Notes under the pieces: model-generated
The model's input: only the letters and a program-made list of their open reading frames with translations
Database searches by the model: none
Told to the model about the DNA's origin: nothing
DNA from: Gluconobacter cerinus
GTDB taxonomy: Bacteria; Pseudomonadota; Alphaproteobacteria; Acetobacterales; Acetobacteraceae
Assembly (NCBI RefSeq): GCF_002723935.1
Contig: NZ_BEWM01000006.1
Span: 62,001-126,000 of the forward strand
Reading direction: 5' to 3'
Length of the DNA stretch: 64,000 bases
Shown here: positions 57,904 to 64,000 of the stretch, in pieces
How the letters are laid out: each line of letters begins with the position of its first letter
Position numbering within the stretch: the stretch's first letter is position 1
Made by a program: the position numbers and the translations under genes

Positions 57904-58338
57904 TCAATCAATCCGAAGCTCTGCTTCACGTCGGCTTTTCATTGACCATCCATCAAGCCAAGCCTCATGTTTTTGCCCGGCATGTATGGGCTTTTTCCTT
58001 GGAAAATGTGTTCTGGGAACTTCCTGTAATCGTAATCTCTGCTCCCGCTGCGCCATAACTTCCAAACGACTTCTGGTCGCCTCGCTTACGCATCCAAGGG
58101 CCTTTAACGAAAGAGTTTTTCGCCGACAGGGAATAGCTCGACAACGCACATCAAGCCGCGTGAGTCCTGCGTCCACCAATTCATGCCATTCAAGAGAACA
58201 ATCCGCCCGATGAATCGCTTCTTCAGCATTCACCAAAGGGCACGCGACGACATCTAAACCATCCCCAAGAATAACAACCATAACTTGGTGACCGGAAAGG
58301 ACAACTGATCCGGAAGAAATGTGAAATCGTTCCAACAC
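57904..58338 (-). CDS. Unrecognised late-operon protein, faintly MazF-like
   Basis: About 144 residues from GTG 58338, preceded by GGAAGAG at 6-base spacing. A beta-rich first half (SGSVVLSGHQVMVVILGDGLDVVACPLVN) and a later WHELVDAGLTRLDVRCRAIPCRRKTL...LGCVSEATRSRLEVM give a weak resemblance to the PemK/MazF toxin fold; the key residues cannot be confirmed. It lies between the early terminator and the terminase genes. It could equally be a phage protein of new type. Confidence 0.5.
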   Translation of the reverse strand: MLERFHISSGSVVLSGHQVMVVILGDGLDVVACPLVNAEEAIHRADCSLEWHELVDAGLTRLDVRCRAIPCRRKTLSLKALGCVSEATRSRLEVMAQREQRLRLQEVPRTHFPRKKPIHAGQKHEAWLDGWSMKSRREAELRID

Positions 58339-58355
58339 TAGAAACTCTTCCAAAT

Positions 58356-58392
58356 AAAAAAGGCCAAACTCAAAATTGAGCTGGCCTTTTAA
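58356..58392. terminator. Bidirectional terminator between early and late phage genes
   Basis: AAAAGGCCA (58358-58366) pairs with TGGCCTTTT (58382-58390); the inner CTC/GAG extends the stem. A- and T-runs flank both sides. It would stop transcription leaving the early operon before it reaches the terminase and structural genes. Confidence 0.88.
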
Positions 58393-58462
58393 AATAAGAT
58401 ATCTTCAATGTACTTTTCTTATGCAATAATCGCGTTCGAAATTCAATACTTTTCTGAAAGAT

Positions 58463-58975
58463 TTAAATTTTATTCTTCATATTTTCGTACGCATACGAAA
58501 GTTGCTCAAGAAGCAACGCACATTGTGCCGAAACTTTCATCCGCGCGCGCCCTTCAGAAAGGCCGGGGTAAAGATGGCGTGCCATCGCAGAAAAAGACAT
58601 TTCTCGTGCCAGCATCATTTCAAGACGCACGTGCCCGCACAATCCCAACCTCTCACGAATTTCCGAAATCCGAACCGAGCACTTGCCACGGCCAATCATC
58701 CACGTGTGCACATCGCCCTTTTCACGAAAACGGCCATCTGACGATTTTTCTTCCACAATACCAATCGTTGCAAAGAGATACTCCCGGTACCACCGATCTG
58801 CAGCAGAAACCTCGTCGTCCCCAATGTCGCCCGCCTCATACATCGAATGCACTGTGTTAACGACACGATGCACCCCATTTCGCTCCACGATTTCATGATG
58901 CTGAAAGCGTTCTGGAGTGGGCTTCATATGGCGGGCAATGGTCACTGGAGGGATTTCCCGAATTAACGTTTGCAT
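58463..58975 (-). CDS. Phage early protein, possible late-gene regulator
   Basis: About 170 residues from ATG 58975, which overlaps the previous stop (TGATG). No known domain is obvious. The last 60 residues (IRERLGLCGHVRLEMMLAREMSFSAMARHLYPGLSEGRARMKVSAQCALLLEQL) read as helices with a helix-turn-helix-like SFSAMARHLYPGLSEGRARM. Its place as the last early gene, just before the terminator leading to late genes, fits a late-transcription activator or antiterminator, but this is inference. Confidence 0.6.
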   Translation of the reverse strand: MQTLIREIPPVTIARHMKPTPERFQHHEIVERNGVHRVVNTVHSMYEAGDIGDDEVSAADRWYREYLFATIGIVEEKSSDGRFREKGDVHTWMIGRGKCSVRISEIRERLGLCGHVRLEMMLAREMSFSAMARHLYPGLSEGRARMKVSAQCALLLEQLSYAYENMKNKI

Positions 58976-59283
58976 CAGTGGATACTTTCCCAAATCGCAG
59001 AAGCCCCCATCGGAGCCAAAACAGGAAACTGCGGAACCCGATCAGCGCCCCACAAAGCGTTCCAACTCACAGGGTGCCCTGGCGGCAGAGCCTCAGCGCT
59101 CTCACGATCCACGACCAGTCTTTTCGGAGTGCCGCCCGATACCTTTGCAATCTTTTTAGCCTTGCGCATCGAACGATTACGCGCCTCTTTATGGAGAGGC
59201 TTCCAACTGTCAGCCGCCAACATGGCTGCAATGGCGCTGGCAGATACCCGACGAGGAGTCTGGCTTTCACTCATCTGCCTCAT
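58975..59283 (-). CDS. Small phage early protein
   Basis: About 102 residues from ATG 59283, preceded by GGAAG in AAGGAAGTTAGA. It starts MRQMSESQTPRRVSASAIAAMLAADSWKPLHKEARNR: a short helical, basic segment resembling a DNA-binding or recruitment region, followed by a proline-containing tail. I recognise no family. An ATG at 59298 is in frame. It is the first gene behind the operator-controlled early promoter. Confidence 0.6.
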   Translation of the reverse strand: MRQMSESQTPRRVSASAIAAMLAADSWKPLHKEARNRSMRKAKKIAKVSGGTPKRLVVDRESAEALPPGHPVSWNALWGADRVPQFPVLAPMGASAIWESIH

Positions 59284-59305
59284 TCTAACTTCCTTCATGC
59301 TGCAA

Positions 59306-59335
59306 ATTTGATTTTTGGCAAAATGCCATAGGCAA
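59306..59335 (-). promoter_or_regulatory. Early promoter containing operator 1
   Basis: On the minus strand: TTGCCT (59335-59330), an 18-base spacer and TCAAAT (59311-59306), 4 of 6 matches each. Operator 1 lies wholly in the spacer, so a bound repressor would block RNA polymerase. It points into the early genes. Confidence 0.45.
59316..59328. promoter_or_regulatory. Operator 1 (TGGC-N5-GCCA)
   Basis: TGGCAAAATGCCA, an inverted repeat with outer arms TGGC/GCCA, extended by one pair (A/T). Also overlapped by TGCCATAGGCA. Between the repressor gene and the early operon. Confidence 0.7.
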
Positions 59336-59360
59336 TAAGAAAAAAAACTTCTTCTGGATT

Positions 59361-59373
59361 TGGCATAAAGCCA
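59361..59373. promoter_or_regulatory. Operator 2 (TGGC-N5-GCCA)
   Basis: TGGCATAAAGCCA, 17 bases upstream of the repressor start codon. It would place a bound repressor over its own promoter, suggesting autoregulation. Confidence 0.68.
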
Positions 59374-59389
59374 TTGCTAAAAAGGCCAC

Positions 59390-59782
59390 ATGGCCAAACA
59401 CAAGCGCTCGGACTCCCTGACTATCCTCCAGCGAGCTATCGGAACACGTATCGCCTGGGCCAGGGAACTCGTTATTCCCAACCAGAGCGAATGTGCCAGA
59501 CTCCTGGGAGTAGATGCCTCTACCCTCAACAAGATTGAGCGTGGCGATCGCGCGCCCAGCGTCTTCCTCATCGCCGCTCTCTCGAACCGCCTCCGCGTCT
59601 CGACAGATTTTCTTCTGAAAGGCGTCCTGAACGGTCGTACCGACGAAGAACTGGCCCTGCGGCTGGCTGCCCTGCACCCAGAGTTGGTGCTCCAGCGGCA
59701 AGACATGGCTCCCGACAGGGACAAAAGCACGACTTCTGACATACCTGATCAGCCCACGAGACCAGACGAGGATCTGCACTGA
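59390..59782 (+). CDS. XRE-family phage repressor
   Basis: 130 residues. A helix-turn-helix of the Cro/CI (XRE) type spans about residues 12-75: LTILQRAIGTRIAWARELVIPNQSECARLLGVDASTLNKIERGDRAPSVFLIAALSNRLRVSTDFLL. The rest is a short polar tail, with no LexA-like protease domain, so induction would not be by self-cleavage. It is the only plus-strand gene of the prophage, and four matching operators flank it, two on each side. It probably binds as a dimer to TGGC-N5-GCCA. Confidence 0.88.
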   Translation: MAKHKRSDSLTILQRAIGTRIAWARELVIPNQSECARLLGVDASTLNKIERGDRAPSVFLIAALSNRLRVSTDFLLKGVLNGRTDEELALRLAALHPELVLQRQDMAPDRDKSTTSDIPDQPTRPDEDLH

Positions 59783-59965
59783 TAGTGTCTTCGCTGACTT
59801 CAATGCGCATTCGAACGCTCCCCCATTCGTCGTAGTGCAGCAAACCTGCCTCGGCGATGGAATGAACAAATCAGAAACGTTTCCAGCTATCAGCGAAACA
59901 CAACGCATCAACCGGCCCCCTTCCTTCCTCAGCAGCCATCCCCACGACAACCGCCGATTAACGAT

Positions 59966-59994
59966 AAATTAATGGCAATATGCCACTAGGTCAA
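59966..59994 (-). promoter_or_regulatory. Minus-strand promoter containing operator 3
   Basis: TTGACC (59994-59989), a 17-base spacer and TAATTT (59971-59966): the best promoter match in the prophage. Operator 3 fills the spacer. It reads toward the repressor gene in antisense, and beyond it to the early genes. Confidence 0.6.
59973..59985. promoter_or_regulatory. Operator 3 (TGGC-N5-GCCA)
   Basis: TGGCAATATGCCA, within the spacer of the minus-strand promoter; its centre is 32 bases from that of operator 4, about three DNA turns. Confidence 0.7.
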
Positions 59995-60004
59995 GAAGCA
60001 AATA

Positions 60005-60017
60005 TGGCTCATTGCCA
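60005..60017. promoter_or_regulatory. Operator 4 (TGGC-N5-GCCA)
   Basis: TGGCTCATTGCCA, just upstream of the -35 element of the minus-strand promoter. Like operator 2 it is followed by TTGC. Confidence 0.66.
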
Positions 60018-60283
60018 TTGCGGGACTTGCGTGTACTCCCCGCTTGGGAAACGTGGCCCCTAACCAACTCCCTCTCACAGCACTCTGACATGATGAAAAC
60101 TGTTGGTTTCCGTAACTTGCATCACATTGCGGAACCGATTTTTTTTTAACTCGCTTCTGTACTAAAAATTAGAATGCAACAAAGTATTGCTAACCTTTGA
60201 TGCCTTCCGTGAATCTGCAAAACGGATATTCCTCGGGTGTTAATTCCCGTCTCAAGATTCGATCTCGGGTGATGCTCGGACAT

Positions 60284-60310
60284 AAAAAAAAGCGGTCCGA
60301 AGACCGCTTT
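60284..60310 (-). terminator. dnaB terminator with UUCG loop
   Basis: On the minus strand AAAGCGGTC-TTCG-GACCGCTTT (stem 60289-60297 with 60302-60310) runs directly into T residues (A-run at 60284-60290 on the plus strand). It is a canonical intrinsic terminator 8 bases past the dnaB stop. Confidence 0.95.
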
Positions 60311-60317
60311 CCAATTC

Positions 60318-61832
60318 TTATTCGTGGATCGTATCCAAATCTCCGAACCGGGTATACTCTCCCTCAAAGTACAACTGGACCATTCCAGTCGGACCATGTC
60401 GCTGCTTCTCAAGAATCAACTCAGCCTTGTTATGCACAAGGGCCATTTTCCGCTGCCACTCTTCAGTTGCTGCCTGAAACTTCTCGTTGCTATCGTATGC
60501 ACTATCTTTGGGCATCCGCTGCTGCAGATAATACTCATCACGATACACAAACATCACAGCATCCGCGTCCTGCTCAATAGAGCCAGACTCACGAAGATCC
60601 GACAACATCGGTCGCTTGTCCTCGCGGGATTCAACCTGACGAGACAGCTGAGACAATGCGATAACTGGTACTGAAAGCTCTTTCGCAATTGCTTTCAGGC
60701 CCTGTGTAATCATTGAAATTTCCAACACACGACTGTCCGGCTTGGTCCCAATCGCAGGACGCATCAATTGCAGATAATCCACAACTACCAAGCTTAACCC
60801 CTGCGTTCGCGCCAACCTCCGGCATCGCGTTCTCATCGCGGAAAGCGAAATAGCCGGCGTATCATCAATGTAAAGTGGCAGCTTCTGCAATTCACGAGAC
60901 ACCCGGACAAACCGATCAAACTCTTTCTGTCCGATATCACCACGACGAATTTTTTCACCCGATACTTCTGCCTCGCCAGACAGAATACGCGTCGCCAACT
61001 GTTCAGATGACATTTCAAGAGAGAAGATAGCGACGGAGCCGTGAGGCTTTTCTCCACGCTCTTCAGCGTCTCTCATGATCGAACGCGCCGCCGAGAACGC
61101 AATTTTCGTCGCCAGCGCTGTCTTTCCCATGGCCGGACGCCCAGCGAGAATCAAAAGATCAGACGGATGCAACCCACCCGTCCTTTTATCCAAGTCTCGC
61201 AGTCCGGACGTCAGGCCAACAACATCGCCCGTCCGTAGAAATGCCTTCTCAGCAACATCAATAGCTCCCGTGAGGGCTTTGCCAAACGAGACAAACCCGC
61301 CCTCCTGACCACGTTCAGTCGCAAGTTTGAACAACGCCTCTTCAGAAGCCGCAATCTGATCACTACCATCCAGATCAGGCCGCGCACCAAAAGCATTGTT
61401 TACAACTGTCTCTCCGATATCGATGAGCTGACGGCGAACCCATGCATCGTGAACAACGCGACCATAATCCCCGGCATTTACGATCCCCACCATGGCGGTC
61501 AGAAGTTTGGCGAGATACGCAGGTCCGCCCGCAGCATCCAGCACACCCGTGTGCTCGAATTCGGCCTTCATCGTAACGGGGTCAGCGAGCTGGCCACGCT
61601 CAATGCGACGGGCCACAGCCTCATAAATCCGGCCATTCACCGAGTCGGCAAAATGCTCGGGCTCCAGAAAATCCGAGACCCGCTCATAGGCCTTGTTATT
61701 GGTCAGGATAGCTCCGAGAAGCGCCTGCTCCGCCGCGATATTCGCTGGCGGAGAACGACGCAGGAGCGCGCCTAGCCCCCCATCATCAGAGGACGCGTCA
61801 GACGCAGCTGGAGAAGGAAAGGATTCGATCAT
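60318..61832 (-). CDS. dnaB: Replicative DNA helicase DnaB
   Basis: About 504 residues. The N-terminal domain starts NIAAEQALLGAILTNNKAYERVSDFL. The RecA-like motor has Walker A GRPAMGKTALA, then GSVAIFSLEMSSEQLA and LSLVVVDYLQLM, ending with RDEYY and a basic region. It unwinds DNA at the replication fork. ATG 61832 is used; a GTG two codons earlier is also in frame. It is a host gene: it has the standard chromosomal form and its own terminator. Confidence 0.95.
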   Translation of the reverse strand: MIESFPSPAASDASSDDGGLGALLRRSPPANIAAEQALLGAILTNNKAYERVSDFLEPEHFADSVNGRIYEAVARRIERGQLADPVTMKAEFEHTGVLDAAGGPAYLAKLLTAMVGIVNAGDYGRVVHDAWVRRQLIDIGETVVNNAFGARPDLDGSDQIAASEEALFKLATERGQEGGFVSFGKALTGAIDVAEKAFLRTGDVVGLTSGLRDLDKRTGGLHPSDLLILAGRPAMGKTALATKIAFSAARSIMRDAEERGEKPHGSVAIFSLEMSSEQLATRILSGEAEVSGEKIRRGDIGQKEFDRFVRVSRELQKLPLYIDDTPAISLSAMRTRCRRLARTQGLSLVVVDYLQLMRPAIGTKPDSRVLEISMITQGLKAIAKELSVPVIALSQLSRQVESREDKRPMLSDLRESGSIEQDADAVMFVYRDEYYLQQRMPKDSAYDSNEKFQAATEEWQRKMALVHNKAELILEKQRHGPTGMVQLYFEGEYTRFGDLDTIHE

Positions 61833-61953
61833 AGTCACGACAGTCTTTTACCATCAGCATCCTCCAGAAGCAGCGCCTCAATGTGCATCTCCTGCCGAGA
61901 CAAAACGTTTTCAGTCCTGTCAGCCTCTCAATCGCTACATCAGGACGCAGGAC

Positions 61954-62268
61954 ATGATCTCAAAAGAGCAGTTCTATGAAAGCCTCAAGAACACCAGTCC
62001 GCCGACCGGCCTGTCTCTTCCTCAAACAGCACTTTGGTGGATTGGAAAGCAGGATTGGGCCAAAGCACACGAACTGGTGCAATCAGCCGAAGGCATACGA
62101 CCAAACGACCGTATTCACGCCCTTCTTCACCGACAGGAAGGAGATTTGGCCAACGCCCGCTACTGGTATTCCAGAGCGGATGCGAGGATGCCGGACCAGA
62201 CCATTATGCAGGAATGGGATGATCTGGTCCGACAAAACTTCGCTCAGACGGAAACCCAGCCATCCTGA
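61954..62268 (+). CDS. Small conserved alphaproteobacterial protein of unknown function
   Basis: 104 residues. The segment LPQTALWWIGKQDWAKAHELVQSAEGIRPNDRIHALLHRQEGDLANARYWYSRADARMP is a conserved pattern in alphaproteobacteria: helical, TPR-like, with tryptophans and a W-Y-R/S-A ending. ATG 61954 gives MISKEQFYESLKN; the longer frame upstream lies over the dnaB start. Its 3' end overlaps folC tail-to-tail by about 25 bases. Confidence 0.75.
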   Translation: MISKEQFYESLKNTSPPTGLSLPQTALWWIGKQDWAKAHELVQSAEGIRPNDRIHALLHRQEGDLANARYWYSRADARMPDQTIMQEWDDLVRQNFAQTETQPS

Positions 62269-63566
62269 GCAAGAGCAACGCCCGCAAGATAAAGACTACC
62301 GCAAATCAGCACGCGTGCGGGCTCTTGCCCACTTTCAGCCAAACGCTCCAAAGCTTTGACAATCGTCGGCCCAGCGATTGCGATTCCCCCGGACGCAGCA
62401 ACAAGCTCCTCCACAGGCGTGGCAAGATGCTGGTCAACTTCCGCCACAGCCTGAACACTTGCTGCCCGCGCCAAGAGGGGCTTGAGAAATCCACTCACGT
62501 CCTTGCTCTGCTTGACCCCGGCAATGATGTGAACAGGTCGATCCTTCCAACCATCAAGCACCTCCCCTAGCACCTCACCTGCACCAGGGTTATGGCCACC
62601 GTCCAGATAAAGCTCCCACCCAGCTGGCAGCATAGCAGCAAGCGTTCCATGCAATCGCTGTAACCGGGCAGGCCAGTCAGTTCTGGCAATACCCTCATAC
62701 GCACTCAACGGGATATTCAACCCAGACACCCGCAAAGCCGCAATCGCAAGAGCTGCATTTGTTGCCTGATGCGGCCCCTTCAAACCCGGCAAGGGCAATT
62801 CAAGGTCACCTTGTGGGTCAGAATAATGCAGCTTTAGACCATCCACCCGAACATGCACATTCTGTCCCAGGCTCCACAGAGGCGCCTTCAATGCCTCCGC
62901 ACGCGACCGAATGGCATTTAACGCTTCTGAAGCCTGGGGAGAGACAACGACGGGCACACTAGGCTTGATAATCCCAGCTTTTTCACCAGCAATGGCCTCA
63001 AGCGTTTCTCCCAGAAAGGCCTGATGATCCAGACTGATCGTCGTGATGGCACACGCAGCAGGCTTAGGAACCACATTTGTGGCATCCAGCCGTCCACCGA
63101 GACCCACTTCAAGAATGACAAGGTCAGCAGGGATGCGAGAGAAAAGAAGAAAACCTGCGGCCGTCAAAACCTCGAAGACGGTAATGGGCGCACCTGCATT
63201 AACGCGCTCAACCTCTTCAAAAGCATCCACCAGCGTATCTTCGTCAACCAGCTTCCCTGCCAGACGAAACCGCTCAGTAATGCTCACAAGATGCGGGCTG
63301 GTCATCACATGCACACGGAGACCTGCTGCCTCGGCAATCGCCCGCAGATTGGCGCATGTGCTCCCCTTGCCGTTCGTACCAGCAACATGAATGACTGGCG
63401 GCAAGTGCAGTTCGGGATGACCCAGCTTAGCCAGAAGAACTTCCAGCCGCCCAAGAGAAAGATCAATCAGCTTGGGATATAACTGGTGCAACCGGGCAAG
63501 AACCTCGCCCGGCCGTCCCTGATATTCACCAGCCAGGCGGACCGGCTCCCCCTTCTGGGCACCCAT
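62244..63566 (-). CDS. folC: Dihydrofolate synthase / folylpolyglutamate synthase
   Basis: 440 residues. The ATP-binding loop is VAGTNGKGSTCANLRAIAEAAG, with PHLVSITERFRL, LVILEVGLGGRLDATNVV and the ligase loop DWPARLQR, then YLDGGHNPGAGEVL. It adds glutamate to dihydropteroate and to folates. Its start overlaps the accD stop (TGATG), as in the common accD-folC operon. Confidence 0.95.
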   Translation of the reverse strand: MGAQKGEPVRLAGEYQGRPGEVLARLHQLYPKLIDLSLGRLEVLLAKLGHPELHLPPVIHVAGTNGKGSTCANLRAIAEAAGLRVHVMTSPHLVSITERFRLAGKLVDEDTLVDAFEEVERVNAGAPITVFEVLTAAGFLLFSRIPADLVILEVGLGGRLDATNVVPKPAACAITTISLDHQAFLGETLEAIAGEKAGIIKPSVPVVVSPQASEALNAIRSRAEALKAPLWSLGQNVHVRVDGLKLHYSDPQGDLELPLPGLKGPHQATNAALAIAALRVSGLNIPLSAYEGIARTDWPARLQRLHGTLAAMLPAGWELYLDGGHNPGAGEVLGEVLDGWKDRPVHIIAGVKQSKDVSGFLKPLLARAASVQAVAEVDQHLATPVEELVAASGGIAIAGPTIVKALERLAESGQEPARVLICGSLYLAGVALAQDGWVSV

Positions 63567-64000
63567 CAGGCAGCGACGTCCGGAGCCGCCTTTTGGCGAG
63601 TTAGCATACCAAGAACGCGCCCCAGAAGCTCAGGCAGCTCGGAGCGCTTTGCAACAATATCAACCATCCCGTGCTCACGCAGGTACTCGGACCTCTGAAA
63701 ACCTTCCGGTAGTTTCTCGCGCACGGTGTCCTGAATCACACGAGGACCAGCAAAAGCAATCAGCGCATTCGGCTCAGCAATGTGAATATCACCCAGCATT
63801 GCGAAAGACGCTGATACGCCCCCTGTCGTCGGGTTCGTAAAGACCACGATATAGGGCAGACCAGCTTCCTGAAGCATCTGCACGCCAATCGTCGTACGCG
63901 GCATCTGCATGAGGCTGACAGCGCCTTCCTGCATACGCGCACCGCCGGAAGCCGTGTAAATCACCAGCGGGGCCTTCTGAAGAACAGCCAAACGACAGGC
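63566..64000 (-). CDS. accD: Acetyl-CoA carboxylase carboxyltransferase subunit beta, C-terminal part (partial)
   Basis: About 144 residues of the 3' part are in the window; the gene runs off the right end. [42 protein letters not shown] and [26 protein letters not shown] are the carboxyltransferase beta core. The N-terminal zinc ribbon lies outside. With AccA it moves the carboxyl group from biotin to acetyl-CoA in fatty acid synthesis. Confidence 0.95.
   Translation of the reverse strand, partial: ACRLAVLQKAPLVIYTASGGARMQEGAVSLMQMPRTTIGVQMLQEAGLPYIVVFTNPTTGGVSASFAMLGDIHIAEPNALIAFAGPRVIQDTVREKLPEGFQRSEYLREHGMVDIVAKRSELPELLGRVLGMLTRQKAAPDVAA

Larger units (their letters stand above)
39692..60017. 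mobile_element. Compact contractile-tail prophage or domesticated phage element
   Basis: About 20.3 kb. In minus-strand order it holds: early genes, terminase small and large, portal, scaffold, capsid, three connector/completion proteins, tail sheath, tube, frameshifted chaperone, tape-measure slot, tail protein, X, D, V, W, J, a fibre-like protein, I-like and tail fibre. The right end has a plus-strand XRE repressor and its operators. The gene order is that of P2/Mu-like contractile-tail phages with an SPP1-type portal. Base composition is more AT-rich than the flanks. No integrase, transposase, replication, holin or endolysin gene was recognised, and I found no flanking direct repeat by eye, so the exact ends are only bounded by the neighbouring host genes. 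Confidence 0.9.
59783..60283. other. Gene-free regulatory stretch between the repressor and dnaB
   Basis: About 500 bases holding operators 3 and 4 and a minus-strand promoter in its first half. The rest (60020-60280) shows no coding frame of note. One 36-codon plus-strand frame begins ATGAACAAATCAG near 59859 but lacks support. No direct repeat matching the left end of the prophage was found by eye. Confidence 0.5.

Noticed and set aside
59285-59950. Minus-strand 221-codon open frame antisense to the repressor, ending beside the early gene start
   Set aside because: The plus strand encodes a clear XRE helix-turn-helix in the same bases, the minus frame starts with TTG without a ribosome site and its protein resembles nothing. 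I treat it as a shadow, though the repressed promoter upstream makes transcription of it possible.
59859-59969. 36-codon plus-strand frame after the repressor
   Set aside because: No ribosome site of quality and an unremarkable composition; probably chance.

Overview
The window looks like an acetic acid bacterium close to Gluconobacter. Three things point there: a three-subunit, periplasm-facing gluconate-type dehydrogenase (Tat-signal small subunit, GMC flavoprotein, tri-haem cytochrome c), a quinone-linked D-lactate dehydrogenase, and GC-rich alphaproteobacterial gene neighbourhoods such as ileS-lspA-DUF3035-mutL and accD-folC. This assignment rests on family knowledge and protein content, not on a database search.

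Layout. 1-6.4 kb (+): end of plsY, then dprA, topA, an S41 C-terminal protease and a DUF1491 protein. 6.5-9.3 kb: an OmpA-type porin, then two small divergently arranged exported proteins. 9.3-12.2 kb (+): parE and an RhtA-type exporter. 12.3-20 kb (-): dld, then the ileS-lspA-DUF3035 lipoprotein-mutL run, where mutL has no ordinary start codon. 20.2-24.6 kb: a TraB/GumN protein, a Sel1-repeat protein and a Fur-box-controlled TonB siderophore receptor. 24.7-29 kb (-): a tatA-mtnB-mtnD-mtnC-ribF operon, a CHAP lipoprotein and recX. 29-35.7 kb (+): a D-aminopeptidase, then a tightly coupled argD-argF-hslO-hypothetical-lipoprotein operon with a terminator hairpin in the argD leader. 35.8-39.6 kb (+): the three-subunit dehydrogenase.

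39.7-60.0 kb holds a compact (about 20 kb) head-plus-contractile-tail prophage, almost all on the minus strand. It encodes terminase, portal, scaffold, capsid, connectors, sheath, tube, a tail chaperone with a clear programmed -1 frameshift site (A_AAA_AAC), a very short gene in the tape-measure position, a baseplate set and a glycine-rich tail fibre. A plus-strand XRE repressor sits at the right end, surrounded by four TGGC-N5-GCCA operators. Two operators lie inside the spacers of minus-strand promoters. I see no integrase, replication or lysis genes, so the element is either a remnant, a domesticated particle maker (gene-transfer-agent-like), or dependent on genes elsewhere.

60.3-64 kb: dnaB with a UUCG-loop terminator, a small conserved protein, folC and the 3' end of accD. 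No tRNA, rRNA, CRISPR array or insertion sequence was recognised.
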